Assembly: GCA_028284345.1 (NCBI GenBank)
Contig: JANQRY010000003.1
Span: 1-64,000, forward strand
Length of the DNA stretch: 64,000 bases
From: Hyphococcus sp.
GTDB lineage: Bacteria > Pseudomonadota > Alphaproteobacteria > Caulobacterales > Parvularculaceae
Direction of reading: 5' to 3'
The first letter of the stretch is position 1; each line of letters starts with the position of its first letter. Made by a program: the position numbers and the translations under genes. Under the pieces are notes generated by a model. The model ran no database searches. It had not been told where the DNA came from and was given only the letters and a program-made list of their open reading frames with translations. Shown in pieces: positions 8,585 through 16,630 of the stretch.

Positions 8585-10255
8585 ATGAAACAGTTAAAAC
8601 CCCAGGACGCACAGTTCCTCTATATGGAGGACGGCAATCTCGCCTCGCATATCACGTCTGTTCAGATATGCGACCAGTCTGAGGCGCCGGACGGAATTGT
8701 GCGTTTCAAGGAAATTCTGGCGACGGTCGAAAAGCGTCTCGGCGCGTCTTCGCTTTATAGCCAAAAGTTGATGCGCCTGCCCTTCGATTTCGATTTTCCT
8801 TACTGGGTCGAAGATCCGCATTTCGAACTTGAATATCACGTCCGTCACAACCGGCTGCCCTCGCCATCGGACTGGCGGCAATTTTGTATTCATGTGGCGC
8901 GCTTTCATTCCCGCCCGCTCGACATGAAACGCCCGCTTTGGGAAATCAACGTCATCGAAGGCCTCGACAATATCGAAGGCGTCGCCAAGGGATCGTTTGC
9001 GCTGGTCGTTAAAATGCACCACGCCGCAGTTGACGGAACATCAGCGCAGGAATTTCTGTTGTCCATGATGACCGCCGAACCCGGCGGGCCATCGCTCATT
9101 CCGCCAAAGACCGGCCGTAAGGCCATGCGCACCGCTAACGGCTCCGTTGCGCAGGTGCTTGCCCGCGCGGCGATCAATAACGCGACAGCGCCGTCCAAAA
9201 TGGCAAACGCCGCACTAAAGCTCACCCCTTCCATCGCCAAGGCAACGCTCCGCAGAGCCGTCAGCAAGAGCGAGGAAAAGAACAGCGTTCCCATGACGCG
9301 GTTTAATGGCGAGACATCGCCCAACACCGCTTTCGACGCGGTCACCTTTGACCTTGGCGAATTCCGTGCGGTCAGCAAGGCGTTTCACGGCGCCAAGATC
9401 AACGATGTGGTGCTGGCAGTTTGCTCTGGGGCAATGCGGGAATATTTGCAGTCCAAAAATGAACTGCCCCAAGAACCCCTCGTCATCACCGCCCCGATCA
9501 ATAAGCGAAAAGACGGCGGCGCGGCCGAAGATCAGGACGGCAACAACATCTCCGCCATGACGGTTCCGTTGTTCACGAATATCGCGAACCCAGCTGATCG
9601 CCTAAAAGCTATCATCCACGCGTCGCAAGACGCCAAGTCTGCTAACAGCGGCTTGTCCTCGCGCATCTTTACAGATTTGAGCAAGCAGGCTCCGGCAATG
9701 ACCATGGCGACTTTAAGCCCGCTTCTCATCAGAAGCGGCATGCTCGGCGAACGCATGAGCAACGCCATTATCTCTAACGTGCCGGGCGTTCAGTTTCCGG
9801 TCTATTTCTGCGGCGCCAAGGTTACGCATGCTTACGGCATGGCGCCGATCGGCGCTGGCCTTGGGCTTTTCATTGCAACGCCAAGCTATGACGGCAAGAT
9901 TTCCTTCAGCATCACAACGACCCGGCAGATCATGCCGGATACGCCGTTCTTTATTGATTGTCTTCGCCGGTCGCTGGACGAACTCAAAGAAGCCGCCGAA
10001 AGGTCAGCCTTCCGCGTGGCGGAAAGAGCCGACAAGCCTAAACCCAAGCGCAAACGGAAAACCTATCACCGCACCCGATCCTTTGCAGAGATGAAGAAAG
10101 AAAAAGAAGAGTCGGCGGCCAAAAAAGCCAAGCCGAAGTCAAAAACGAAAAGTCAGGGGTCAAAACCTTCCAAGAAAAAGAAGAAACCGGCACCGGCGAA
10201 ACCAACAAACGGTTCCTCGGCGCCAGCGGACGGCGAGCCTCTGCCCGAGGGCTGA
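8585..10255 (+). CDS. Wax ester synthase / diacylglycerol acyltransferase (WS/DGAT)
   Basis: Esterifies diacylglycerol or fatty alcohols with acyl-CoA, making storage triacylglycerol or wax ester. The condensing motif HHAAVDG is at about residue 144, within the KMHHAAVDGTSA block. The second family block is near residue 375 (SNVPGV), and MAPIGAGLGLF follows. The catalytic part ends near residue 475. The last 80 or so residues are a lysine/proline-rich tail (KPKPKRKRK, KPSKKKKKPAPAKP), longer than usual and perhaps involved in membrane or granule contact. It follows plsB by 75 bases on the same strand; AGGA precedes the ATG by about ten bases. Confidence 0.9.
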   Translation: MKQLKPQDAQFLYMEDGNLASHITSVQICDQSEAPDGIVRFKEILATVEKRLGASSLYSQKLMRLPFDFDFPYWVEDPHFELEYHVRHNRLPSPSDWRQFCIHVARFHSRPLDMKRPLWEINVIEGLDNIEGVAKGSFALVVKMHHAAVDGTSAQEFLLSMMTAEPGGPSLIPPKTGRKAMRTANGSVAQVLARAAINNATAPSKMANAALKLTPSIAKATLRRAVSKSEEKNSVPMTRFNGETSPNTAFDAVTFDLGEFRAVSKAFHGAKINDVVLAVCSGAMREYLQSKNELPQEPLVITAPINKRKDGGAAEDQDGNNISAMTVPLFTNIANPADRLKAIIHASQDAKSANSGLSSRIFTDLSKQAPAMTMATLSPLLIRSGMLGERMSNAIISNVPGVQFPVYFCGAKVTHAYGMAPIGAGLGLFIATPSYDGKISFSITTTRQIMPDTPFFIDCLRRSLDELKEAAERSAFRVAERADKPKPKRKRKTYHRTRSFAEMKKEKEESAAKKAKPKSKTKSQGSKPSKKKKKPAPAKPTNGSSAPADGEPLPEG

Positions 10256-10282
10256 TGAAGCCCCGGCCCGGCGGCGGCTATT

Positions 10283-13200
10283 TTACTGCGCCGGGATCAG
10301 CCCGCCTTTTGTCCAGGGACCACCGGCCTCGATGAGGGCTGCTTCAAAGGCCGGGATCGTCTCAGCTTGCAAGGCGTTGAGCCGTGTGCGGACATTTTCA
10401 AAGTCTGCTTCGGCGATTTCCAGGGTTTGAATATGGGTCGGCGTCGGACCATAAGTTGATTGCGACGTACCAATTTCGACTTTGCCGATCCTTGAAAGCA
10501 CGTTAGGCGGCGGGTCCTGACCGATCTCAGCCATTGCCTGATTGCCGCTAAGCACTTCAACGATATCCTGCAATTCCGTTTGCAGCGTACGCCACTGATC
10601 ATCAAGGGCGTCAGGCGCAGCGCGGGTTCTGCCAAGCGCGATTTTCAAATCATCAATCTTCGTTTGCAAAACGTCCGTCGCGCGGTCGGCGGCGACAGCG
10701 CCGCGCTCCAACCTCGCCAGCCTGTCCCAGAAGGCGACCGTATCCTGCGGCGAAGCGCCGGCAAGAGCGCCTTCGCGCAGGCGTTCCACGACGAATTCTT
10801 GAGGGCCGACCAGCTCAGTGGTTTCGCCCCGCTCGCGCTTCGACAGCGACACCGTATAGGTTCCCGGCGCCGCAAAATAGCCACGCACTTCTTCATTCGG
10901 ATAGCCCGGCTCGTCGCCCACCGGCGCCATTGCCGGATAGCGCAAATCCCAGGCGACGCGGTGAATGCCTTTTTCAACCGGACCGCTAATCCGGCGAACC
11001 ACATTGCCCTCTGCATCGCGGACCGTCAGCCAAATCTCCGGCGCTGTTTCGCGGCGCTCTTGCTCGGCGATGTCAAAGCCCACAAAAGGCGTGTCTTCCC
11101 ATGCATCGAGCTTGTCTTTTTCTTCTTCCTGACGGATTTCAGCGAGCGTTTGCAAGCCGTCCTTCAGGTAATAAGTGAAGACGGCGCCAAAGGGCGGGTT
11201 CGGCGCTTGGTAATAGCTGTGGCCTTGAACGCCAGAACGCGTGAACGCAAGCGGATGCCGTTCCATATACCACCAGGCGCGGCGTCCCGGGAACAACAGC
11301 GCTTCCTGCTCAAGCGCCTGTCCATCAATGTCGCGCAAGGGCGTATAATCATCGAGAATGAAAATGCCGCGGCCGAAAGACGCCGCTACGACATCGTTCT
11401 CACGCCGTTGAATGACAACATCACGGAACGAGATTGTCGGCGCGCCGCCATCAAGCTCGACCCACTGGCCGCCGCCGTCGACGGTAAAGAAAAGACCGAA
11501 CTCCGTTGCCGTGAACATCAGTTGCGGGTTCACGTGATCCTGCACGACGCGCCAGACGAGATGCCGATCCGGCAAGTCGCCGGCGATCGACGTCCAGCTT
11601 TGTCCCCTGTTGGTGCTCTTTAGAAGATAAGGCGTGTAGTCGCCGAATTTATGATTGTCGAGCGCAACATAGACCGTATCCGCATCAAACAAATCCGCGC
11701 GAATGTCGTTGACGAAAGCGGACGCCGGCACGCCCGGCAATGACCCAACTTCAACTCTTGTCCAGCTGGCGCCGCCATCGGAGGTGATTTGAATGATCCC
11801 GTCATCGGTGCCGACATAAAGAATGTTCTCATCAAGGGGCGACTCGCCGATCGAGGTGATGGTGTTGTATTGCGACATGGCGAGCATGTCCCAGCCCGCA
11901 TCCCAGGACCATCTTCGCCCCATCACCGGCAACTGCATGCGGTCTTCGTTGCGGGTAAGGTCGTCTGAAAGCGCCTGCCATGTATCGCCGCGATTGTCTG
12001 ACCGCCACAGCCGATAGGAGCCAAAATAAATCCGCTTTGGATCGTGGCTGCTGACATAGATGGGTGCGTCCCAGTTGAAACGCTCCACCGACGAGGCGCC
12101 AGGTCCTGGCTGCGGTTGAATGTGGACAATCTCGCCCGTCGTCCTGTCGACGCGTACGAGATTACCTTCCTGCCATTCCGCATACATAATATCGGGATTG
12201 CCGGGCTCGATAGCTGACTGATGCCCGTCGGCGAACAGCGTGATGAACCAGTCGGAATTGCGAATGCCGTGACGATTGTCGGTGCGCGACGGCCCGCCCT
12301 GGGAATTGTTGTCCTGGGTGCCGCCATAGACCAGATAAAACGGTTCCGTATCGTCGGCGGCAACTTTGTAAAACTGCGTTACCGGCAGATTATCGATAAA
12401 CCGCCAGGACTTTTCATTGTCGTAGCTTTCATAAAGCCCGCCGTCGGAGCCGACCAGAATATAGTCGGGATCGTCCGGCCTGAACGCAATGGCGTGATCA
12501 TCAACATGTTTTTTCTCGTTGTTGATGGGCCGCCAGGTCTTGCCGCCATCTTCGGAAACCTGACTTGTGTTGCTGACCAGATAGACGCGATCGAATTTGT
12601 GCGGGCTTGCAAAAATTTCGGTGTAGTAATGCGGGCCTGTGCCGGCGCCGACAGCGTCGGACATTTTTTCCCATGAAGCGCCGCGGTCGGTGGACCGCCA
12701 GACGCCGCCCTTGCGGCGGTCGAGTTCAATCGCCGCGTAAAGAATGTCGGGGTTGATCGGCGAAATCGCCAGCCCGACCTTGCCCTTTTGCCCCTCAGGC
12801 AGGCCGGTTTTCAGTTCTTCCCAGGTCTCGCCGCCATCTTCCGACACATGCACGCCGGTTTCCGGTCCGCCGCCAATATAAGCAGCGACGGTTCGGTGAC
12901 GCTGCCATGTCGCAGCATACAAGCGGTCCGGATCGCGCGGGTCGTAAACAATATCGGTGACGCCCGTCCACTCGCCCTTGGACAAAACGTTGTTCCATGT
13001 CTTGCCGCCGTCGGTTGTCTTGAACAAACCACGGTCGCCGCCTGACGACCATAAAGGTCCCTGCGCAGCAACAAAAACAGTGTTGGAATCTTCCGGGTGA
13101 ACGATGATTTTCGAAATATGGTTGGACTCTTTCAACCCAAGGTTTTCCCAGGTGCCGCCGCCGTCTTTTGAGCGATAAATACCGTCGCCGAAGCCCACAT

Positions 13201-13561
13201 GCCGGCCGCCGACATTTTCGCCCGTGCCGACCCAGACCGTGTGGCGGTTGTTGGGATCAAGCGCAACGGCGCCGATTGAATAAGAGCTTTCGTCATCGAA
13301 GACCGGCTCCCATGTGGTGCCGGCGTTGATCGTTTTCCAAACGCCGCCGGAGCCTACCGCTACATACCAGGTGGCAGGATCATCCTGCACGATTGCAATG
13401 TCGGCGATGCGCCCTGACATGAGCGCCGGGCCGATATTGCGCAGCTCCATCCCCTCAAAGGTCTTCGAAGACATGGGATCATCGGTTTGATCGTCATCGG
13501 CTTGCGCGCACGCGCATAGCGGCGCCATCAACAACACGGCAAATATGGAAGCTAGTCTCAT
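10283..13561 (-). CDS. Asp-box (BNR) propeller lipoprotein, sortilin/VPS10-like
   Basis: A 1092-residue exported protein with an N-terminal lipoprotein signal (LCAC, acylated Cys18). At least eight Asp-box motifs of the type SxDxGxTW are visible, including SKDGGGTWE, TTDGGKTWN, SEDGGETWE, STDRGASWE, SEDGGKTWR, SDNRGDTWQ, TSDGGASWT and STNRGQSWT. They build one or two large beta-propellers over residues 30-720. The last 370 residues contain a beta-sandwich-like part and a probable helical segment. Similar proteins are common in marine bacteria and are often annotated as glycosyl hydrolase or sortilin-like, but no catalytic activity is established. GAGGGGCGAGGGG precedes the ATG. Its 3' end converges on the WS/DGAT gene. 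Confidence 0.85.
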   Translation of the reverse strand: MRLASIFAVLLMAPLCACAQADDDQTDDPMSSKTFEGMELRNIGPALMSGRIADIAIVQDDPATWYVAVGSGGVWKTINAGTTWEPVFDDESSYSIGAVALDPNNRHTVWVGTGENVGGRHVGFGDGIYRSKDGGGTWENLGLKESNHISKIIVHPEDSNTVFVAAQGPLWSSGGDRGLFKTTDGGKTWNNVLSKGEWTGVTDIVYDPRDPDRLYAATWQRHRTVAAYIGGGPETGVHVSEDGGETWEELKTGLPEGQKGKVGLAISPINPDILYAAIELDRRKGGVWRSTDRGASWEKMSDAVGAGTGPHYYTEIFASPHKFDRVYLVSNTSQVSEDGGKTWRPINNEKKHVDDHAIAFRPDDPDYILVGSDGGLYESYDNEKSWRFIDNLPVTQFYKVAADDTEPFYLVYGGTQDNNSQGGPSRTDNRHGIRNSDWFITLFADGHQSAIEPGNPDIMYAEWQEGNLVRVDRTTGEIVHIQPQPGPGASSVERFNWDAPIYVSSHDPKRIYFGSYRLWRSDNRGDTWQALSDDLTRNEDRMQLPVMGRRWSWDAGWDMLAMSQYNTITSIGESPLDENILYVGTDDGIIQITSDGGASWTRVEVGSLPGVPASAFVNDIRADLFDADTVYVALDNHKFGDYTPYLLKSTNRGQSWTSIAGDLPDRHLVWRVVQDHVNPQLMFTATEFGLFFTVDGGGQWVELDGGAPTISFRDVVIQRRENDVVAASFGRGIFILDDYTPLRDIDGQALEQEALLFPGRRAWWYMERHPLAFTRSGVQGHSYYQAPNPPFGAVFTYYLKDGLQTLAEIRQEEEKDKLDAWEDTPFVGFDIAEQERRETAPEIWLTVRDAEGNVVRRISGPVEKGIHRVAWDLRYPAMAPVGDEPGYPNEEVRGYFAAPGTYTVSLSKRERGETTELVGPQEFVVERLREGALAGASPQDTVAFWDRLARLERGAVAADRATDVLQTKIDDLKIALGRTRAAPDALDDQWRTLQTELQDIVEVLSGNQAMAEIGQDPPPNVLSRIGKVEIGTSQSTYGPTPTHIQTLEIAEADFENVRTRLNALQAETIPAFEAALIEAGGPWTKGGLIPAQ

Positions 13562-13753
13562 CCCCTCGCCCCTCTTTGTTTGTTTCGTTTGGGCGCCTCC
13601 TTAGCAAAGTTTTCCGCGTGATGAAATCACTCGGATATTTCGCCGCAGGCGACACGCTTTTCATGAATTTTGAGTATTCAGATCGACCGCAGCGCAATCG
13701 CACTACTACAAGCGCTACGCTGCTCATCTTTTTTTGCACTGCGGTGAGCGGGA
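13562..13753. other. Intergenic region upstream of the Asp-box lipoprotein
   Basis: This 192-base gap lies between the 3' end of the cyclase gene and the start of the lipoprotein gene, both on the minus strand. Apart from the strong purine-rich ribosome site next to the lipoprotein start I see no clear promoter or terminator. Confidence 0.5.
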
Positions 13754-14527
13754 TTAAGCTTCAACCATGGCGACGACGCGCAAGGGACTGCCCGACCCGT
13801 CTTTGATCTTCAAGGGCGTTGCAATCACGACCGCGCCAGTAGGAGGCAATTGATCAAGATTGCGCAGACATTGAAGCCCATAGCGCCCGGCGCCATGCAA
13901 CAACGTATGCGCCGGGTAAGGCGGATCGAAATTGCCGCCTTGCCCCGCATCAGTGCCGATGGTTTCAACCCCGAAGCCGATGACATCGCGCGTGTCGATC
14001 AGATAACGAATAGCGTCCGCGTCGGGGCCCGGCGAATGCGCGCCGTCATCTCTGAGATTAAGATAATCAGCATTGCTTCTTTTTGACCAATCCGTGCGAA
14101 ACAGGACCCAAGAACCGGCGGCAATATCTCCATGGTCAGCTTCCCAAGATTTGATGTGGTCCGCCGTCAATACAAAGTCAGCGTCTTCGGCTGCGTCTTT
14201 TGAAAAATCCATCACGCAAGCGGGCCGCACGAAACCGTTAGGGTCGATCGTATCAACGGAACTATTCGGCAGGTCCTTGCCTGTCACCCAATGAACCGGC
14301 GCATCAAAATGCGTGCCCGTATGTTCGTTGCAGGAAAAGTTGCGCCAATACCATGCGGGCCCGCGATCGTCGTAGCGGGAGACTTCTTCAATACGAAACG
14401 GTTCGCACTGGCCAAATTCCGGCGGCAGCACCAATACGGGAAACTCAGGGTCCAGCGTATGGGTCAAGTCGATGATCTTGACCGAACCGGACATGACCGC
14501 ATCGCCGAGGTCTTTTAATAAAGACAT
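13754..14527 (-). CDS. Cyclase family metal hydrolase, isatin-hydrolase/kynurenine-formamidase type
   Basis: A metal-dependent amide or lactone hydrolase of the cyclase superfamily. The metal-binding motif HTGTHFDAPVH supplies His69, His73, Asp75 and His79, counted from the ATG at 14527. That start has GGGAGGAA eight bases upstream; an in-frame start five codons earlier does not. The blocks RPACVMDFSK, VLFRTDWSKR, GFGVETIGTDAG, PAHTLLHGAGRYG and LPPTGAVVIATPLKI resemble isatin hydrolases as I remember them more than kynurenine formamidases. Isatin hydrolase opens the indole-derived isatin ring to isatinate. The upstream iorAB genes handle indolepyruvate, which fits an indole or aromatic amino acid pathway, but the substrate is inferred. 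Confidence 0.8.
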   Translation of the reverse strand: MSLLKDLGDAVMSGSVKIIDLTHTLDPEFPVLVLPPEFGQCEPFRIEEVSRYDDRGPAWYWRNFSCNEHTGTHFDAPVHWVTGKDLPNSSVDTIDPNGFVRPACVMDFSKDAAEDADFVLTADHIKSWEADHGDIAAGSWVLFRTDWSKRSNADYLNLRDDGAHSPGPDADAIRYLIDTRDVIGFGVETIGTDAGQGGNFDPPYPAHTLLHGAGRYGLQCLRNLDQLPPTGAVVIATPLKIKDGSGSPLRVVAMVEA

Positions 14528-14604
14528 GTTTTTTCCTCCCAAATTGTTGGCGTTGTTATAGCGCCTCGTCGCCTTAGCTTACAGACCAAAAGTGGGTGCG
14601 CCGT

Positions 14605-15102
14605 TCATGAAGCTTTCGCATCCACATAAGGCGAACGCTGAAGATTGGCGCGAACGCGCTTGAGGATTTGCGTAACCTTGGCGACATCGCTCGGGGCGAT
14701 GCCCTCAAAGGCGCGCTCAAAGACTTTCTGGCCGATCATCTGTACCTGCCGCAATGTCTTTACCGCCTTCGGCGTCATGGTGACTTCAACAACGCGGCGA
14801 TCGCCCGCAAGCGCCGTGCGCCGCACAAGACCATCTTCTTCCATGCGGGTGAGCGCGCGGGTGACCGTCGGCAATTTCATCACCGATCGCCGCGCCAGAT
14901 CGCTCACTGAACTCGGGCTTTTGTCATGCAGCAACATCAGGAGCCGCCATTCGATCGTAGTCAGGCCATATTCTTTCAGCGCCGACGCCAACTCATTCGT
15001 GTAAACCGATGATGTGCGTACAAGATTGTACATAACGTAATCGTCGAGGACGAAGCCTCGGCCCGCCGGCCCGGTTTTTCCGCTTGCTGATCGCTTAACC
15101 AT
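14605..15102 (-). CDS. MarR family transcriptional regulator
   Basis: A 165-residue winged-helix repressor. The helix-turn-helix covers about residues 50-110 (SVSDLARRSVMKLPTVTRALTRMEEDGLV), followed by the wing with the DRR motif (ALAGDRRVVEVTMT). I chose the ATG at 15102, with GGAG seven bases upstream; the frame extends to 15174 inside iorB without a better start. It begins five bases after the iorB stop and is therefore the last gene of the iorA-iorB-marR operon. This suggests feedback control of aryl-pyruvate oxidation by an aromatic ligand (inference). The cyclase gene follows 77 bases downstream. Confidence 0.88.
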   Translation of the reverse strand: MVKRSASGKTGPAGRGFVLDDYVMYNLVRTSSVYTNELASALKEYGLTTIEWRLLMLLHDKSPSSVSDLARRSVMKLPTVTRALTRMEEDGLVRRTALAGDRRVVEVTMTPKAVKTLRQVQMIGQKVFERAFEGIAPSDVAKVTQILKRVRANLQRSPYVDAKAS

Positions 15103-15106
15103 GGCG

Positions 15107-16630
15107 CTACTCCGCCGCCTGTAAGGTCGGCGACAGGCTGGACAGCATTGCATCGAGCGCTGCGCCGCTTTCATCCTTCAGCGCCGCATCGCGCAACGCC
15201 GCAAGCGTCTGTGCCGGGTTGGGCTGCCTAGATACTTCTTCAAGGCGTGCAACAATGCGACTGTAATTTTCAATCCCGCGCGCATGGGTGTCGCCATAGC
15301 CCTTGATCAGGCGCTGCAACGCGGCGATCTCGCATGCAAAGTCACAATCATGCGGCGCGTATTGTTTGATCAGCTGCATCCATTGTACTGCGCGTTCTTT
15401 TTCCAATGTGAACCGGTACGAACCGCGGCGCAAAAACCGCAAACTCGCAACGCCGCTTAACAGCAAAAAGCCCCGCAGCTTGGTTGTCGGCACGCGCTTG
15501 CCTTCCCCGAGCAAAGCGCTGAGCCATTTGCGGCGGTTCTTGCCGTTCAAGATGCTGCGCGCGAGCGACGGCGGCAGGAGATCGCAGACCTCCTCCACCC
15601 GCGGATGCATATATTCCGAGACGGTGATAATCTGCCCGTCTTCGGCTTTCGCGTCTTCGCGAAACCGCGCGAAACGGGACGCCCGCGTTTTCAAATCAGC
15701 AACGCGCACCACATCGTCATAGGCCATCCACAATGCCAGGTGTTTCGCTGCAAGCTTCGTCAGTTGAAAACTCTTGCCGGCGCCGTGGGCTTTGTCCAAG
15801 GCGACGATGTCTTTCAGGGCATCAAGATATTCATGCCCATATTGAATGTCCTGAAAATCAACACAGCGCTTAAGCCCTTCCCTTGTGATGTCGTGGGCCT
15901 CAACAGGTATTTCGGCGCGCATGCGATCGAGCAAGGGCTGCACCGTAGGCGCCGCTTGTTCGCCTGCTGATTGCGTCGTTGTCTTGCGCTCAGACTTCGG
16001 CGCTGCTGACGCTATGTCAAAGCCACTGGCAAAGCCGCGTAAATTGGCGTCGACAGCGCGGCCGCCGGCTTTGATCGTCTCTTCGAAAACTTCACGGGAT
16101 ATCGGCAACGCGCCCGAGCCCGCGAGCGCGCCGAAGAGCACCGCACTGATGACGGCGCCAGCGCCTGTCGCCGCCGCCGCCATATCCGCCTCGATAAACC
16201 GACCGGCGGTATCCTTTGCGATCTCACGAAGCCGCTCCGTTTCGCGCCGCCCGTCCCCCAGACTGATCTTTTCAGCAATGGCATAGTCGCGATGAGAGGA
16301 AGCGATCAATGTCGTCCGTTCAGAAACGAATTCGCGCAGGAGCGCCCGCCCCGCCTCCATGAATTCAGCAGCAATGACGATATCGACGTCGCCGGCGGCG
16401 GGCATCAAAGCAAGCACGGGCTGCTTGCCCGCCTTCTCTGCTGCGGCTTTCGGAAAGAGTTCCACGTAGTAAACTGTGGCGCCGGTGCGCTGGGCGACGC
16501 CCGGAACCGAAGTTGACTGCGTGATATAACCGGCGCGTTCGCCAAGCTTTACGATCCAGCTTGATAAAACGCCGCCGCCCTGTCCGCCCATGGCGGTGAT
16601 GGCAATCTTTATGGCCCGCGCCTCGCTCAT
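15107..16630 (-). CDS. iorB: Indolepyruvate oxidoreductase subunit beta (long form)
   Basis: Small-subunit partner of IorA in the oxidative decarboxylation of aryl pyruvates to aryl-acetyl-CoA. Residues 5-205 form the pyruvate-ferredoxin-oxidoreductase gamma domain (ITAMGGQGGGVLSSWI, SVPGVAQRTGATVYYVE). The other 300 residues are a largely helical C-terminal region of the type found in long IorB and fused IOR proteins; I believe this is DUF6537. At 507 residues it is much longer than archaeal IorB (about 200). Its ATG overlaps the iorA stop by four bases, so translation is coupled. It is a cytoplasmic flavin-free subunit in the known complexes. Confidence 0.87.
   Translation of the reverse strand: MSEARAIKIAITAMGGQGGGVLSSWIVKLGERAGYITQSTSVPGVAQRTGATVYYVELFPKAAAEKAGKQPVLALMPAAGDVDIVIAAEFMEAGRALLREFVSERTTLIASSHRDYAIAEKISLGDGRRETERLREIAKDTAGRFIEADMAAAATGAGAVISAVLFGALAGSGALPISREVFEETIKAGGRAVDANLRGFASGFDIASAAPKSERKTTTQSAGEQAAPTVQPLLDRMRAEIPVEAHDITREGLKRCVDFQDIQYGHEYLDALKDIVALDKAHGAGKSFQLTKLAAKHLALWMAYDDVVRVADLKTRASRFARFREDAKAEDGQIITVSEYMHPRVEEVCDLLPPSLARSILNGKNRRKWLSALLGEGKRVPTTKLRGFLLLSGVASLRFLRRGSYRFTLEKERAVQWMQLIKQYAPHDCDFACEIAALQRLIKGYGDTHARGIENYSRIVARLEEVSRQPNPAQTLAALRDAALKDESGAALDAMLSSLSPTLQAAE

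Noticed and set aside
10580-11623. 347-codon plus-strand frame opposite the Asp-box lipoprotein gene
   Set aside because: Antisense to a gene with repeated Asp-box motifs; Arg-rich and featureless.
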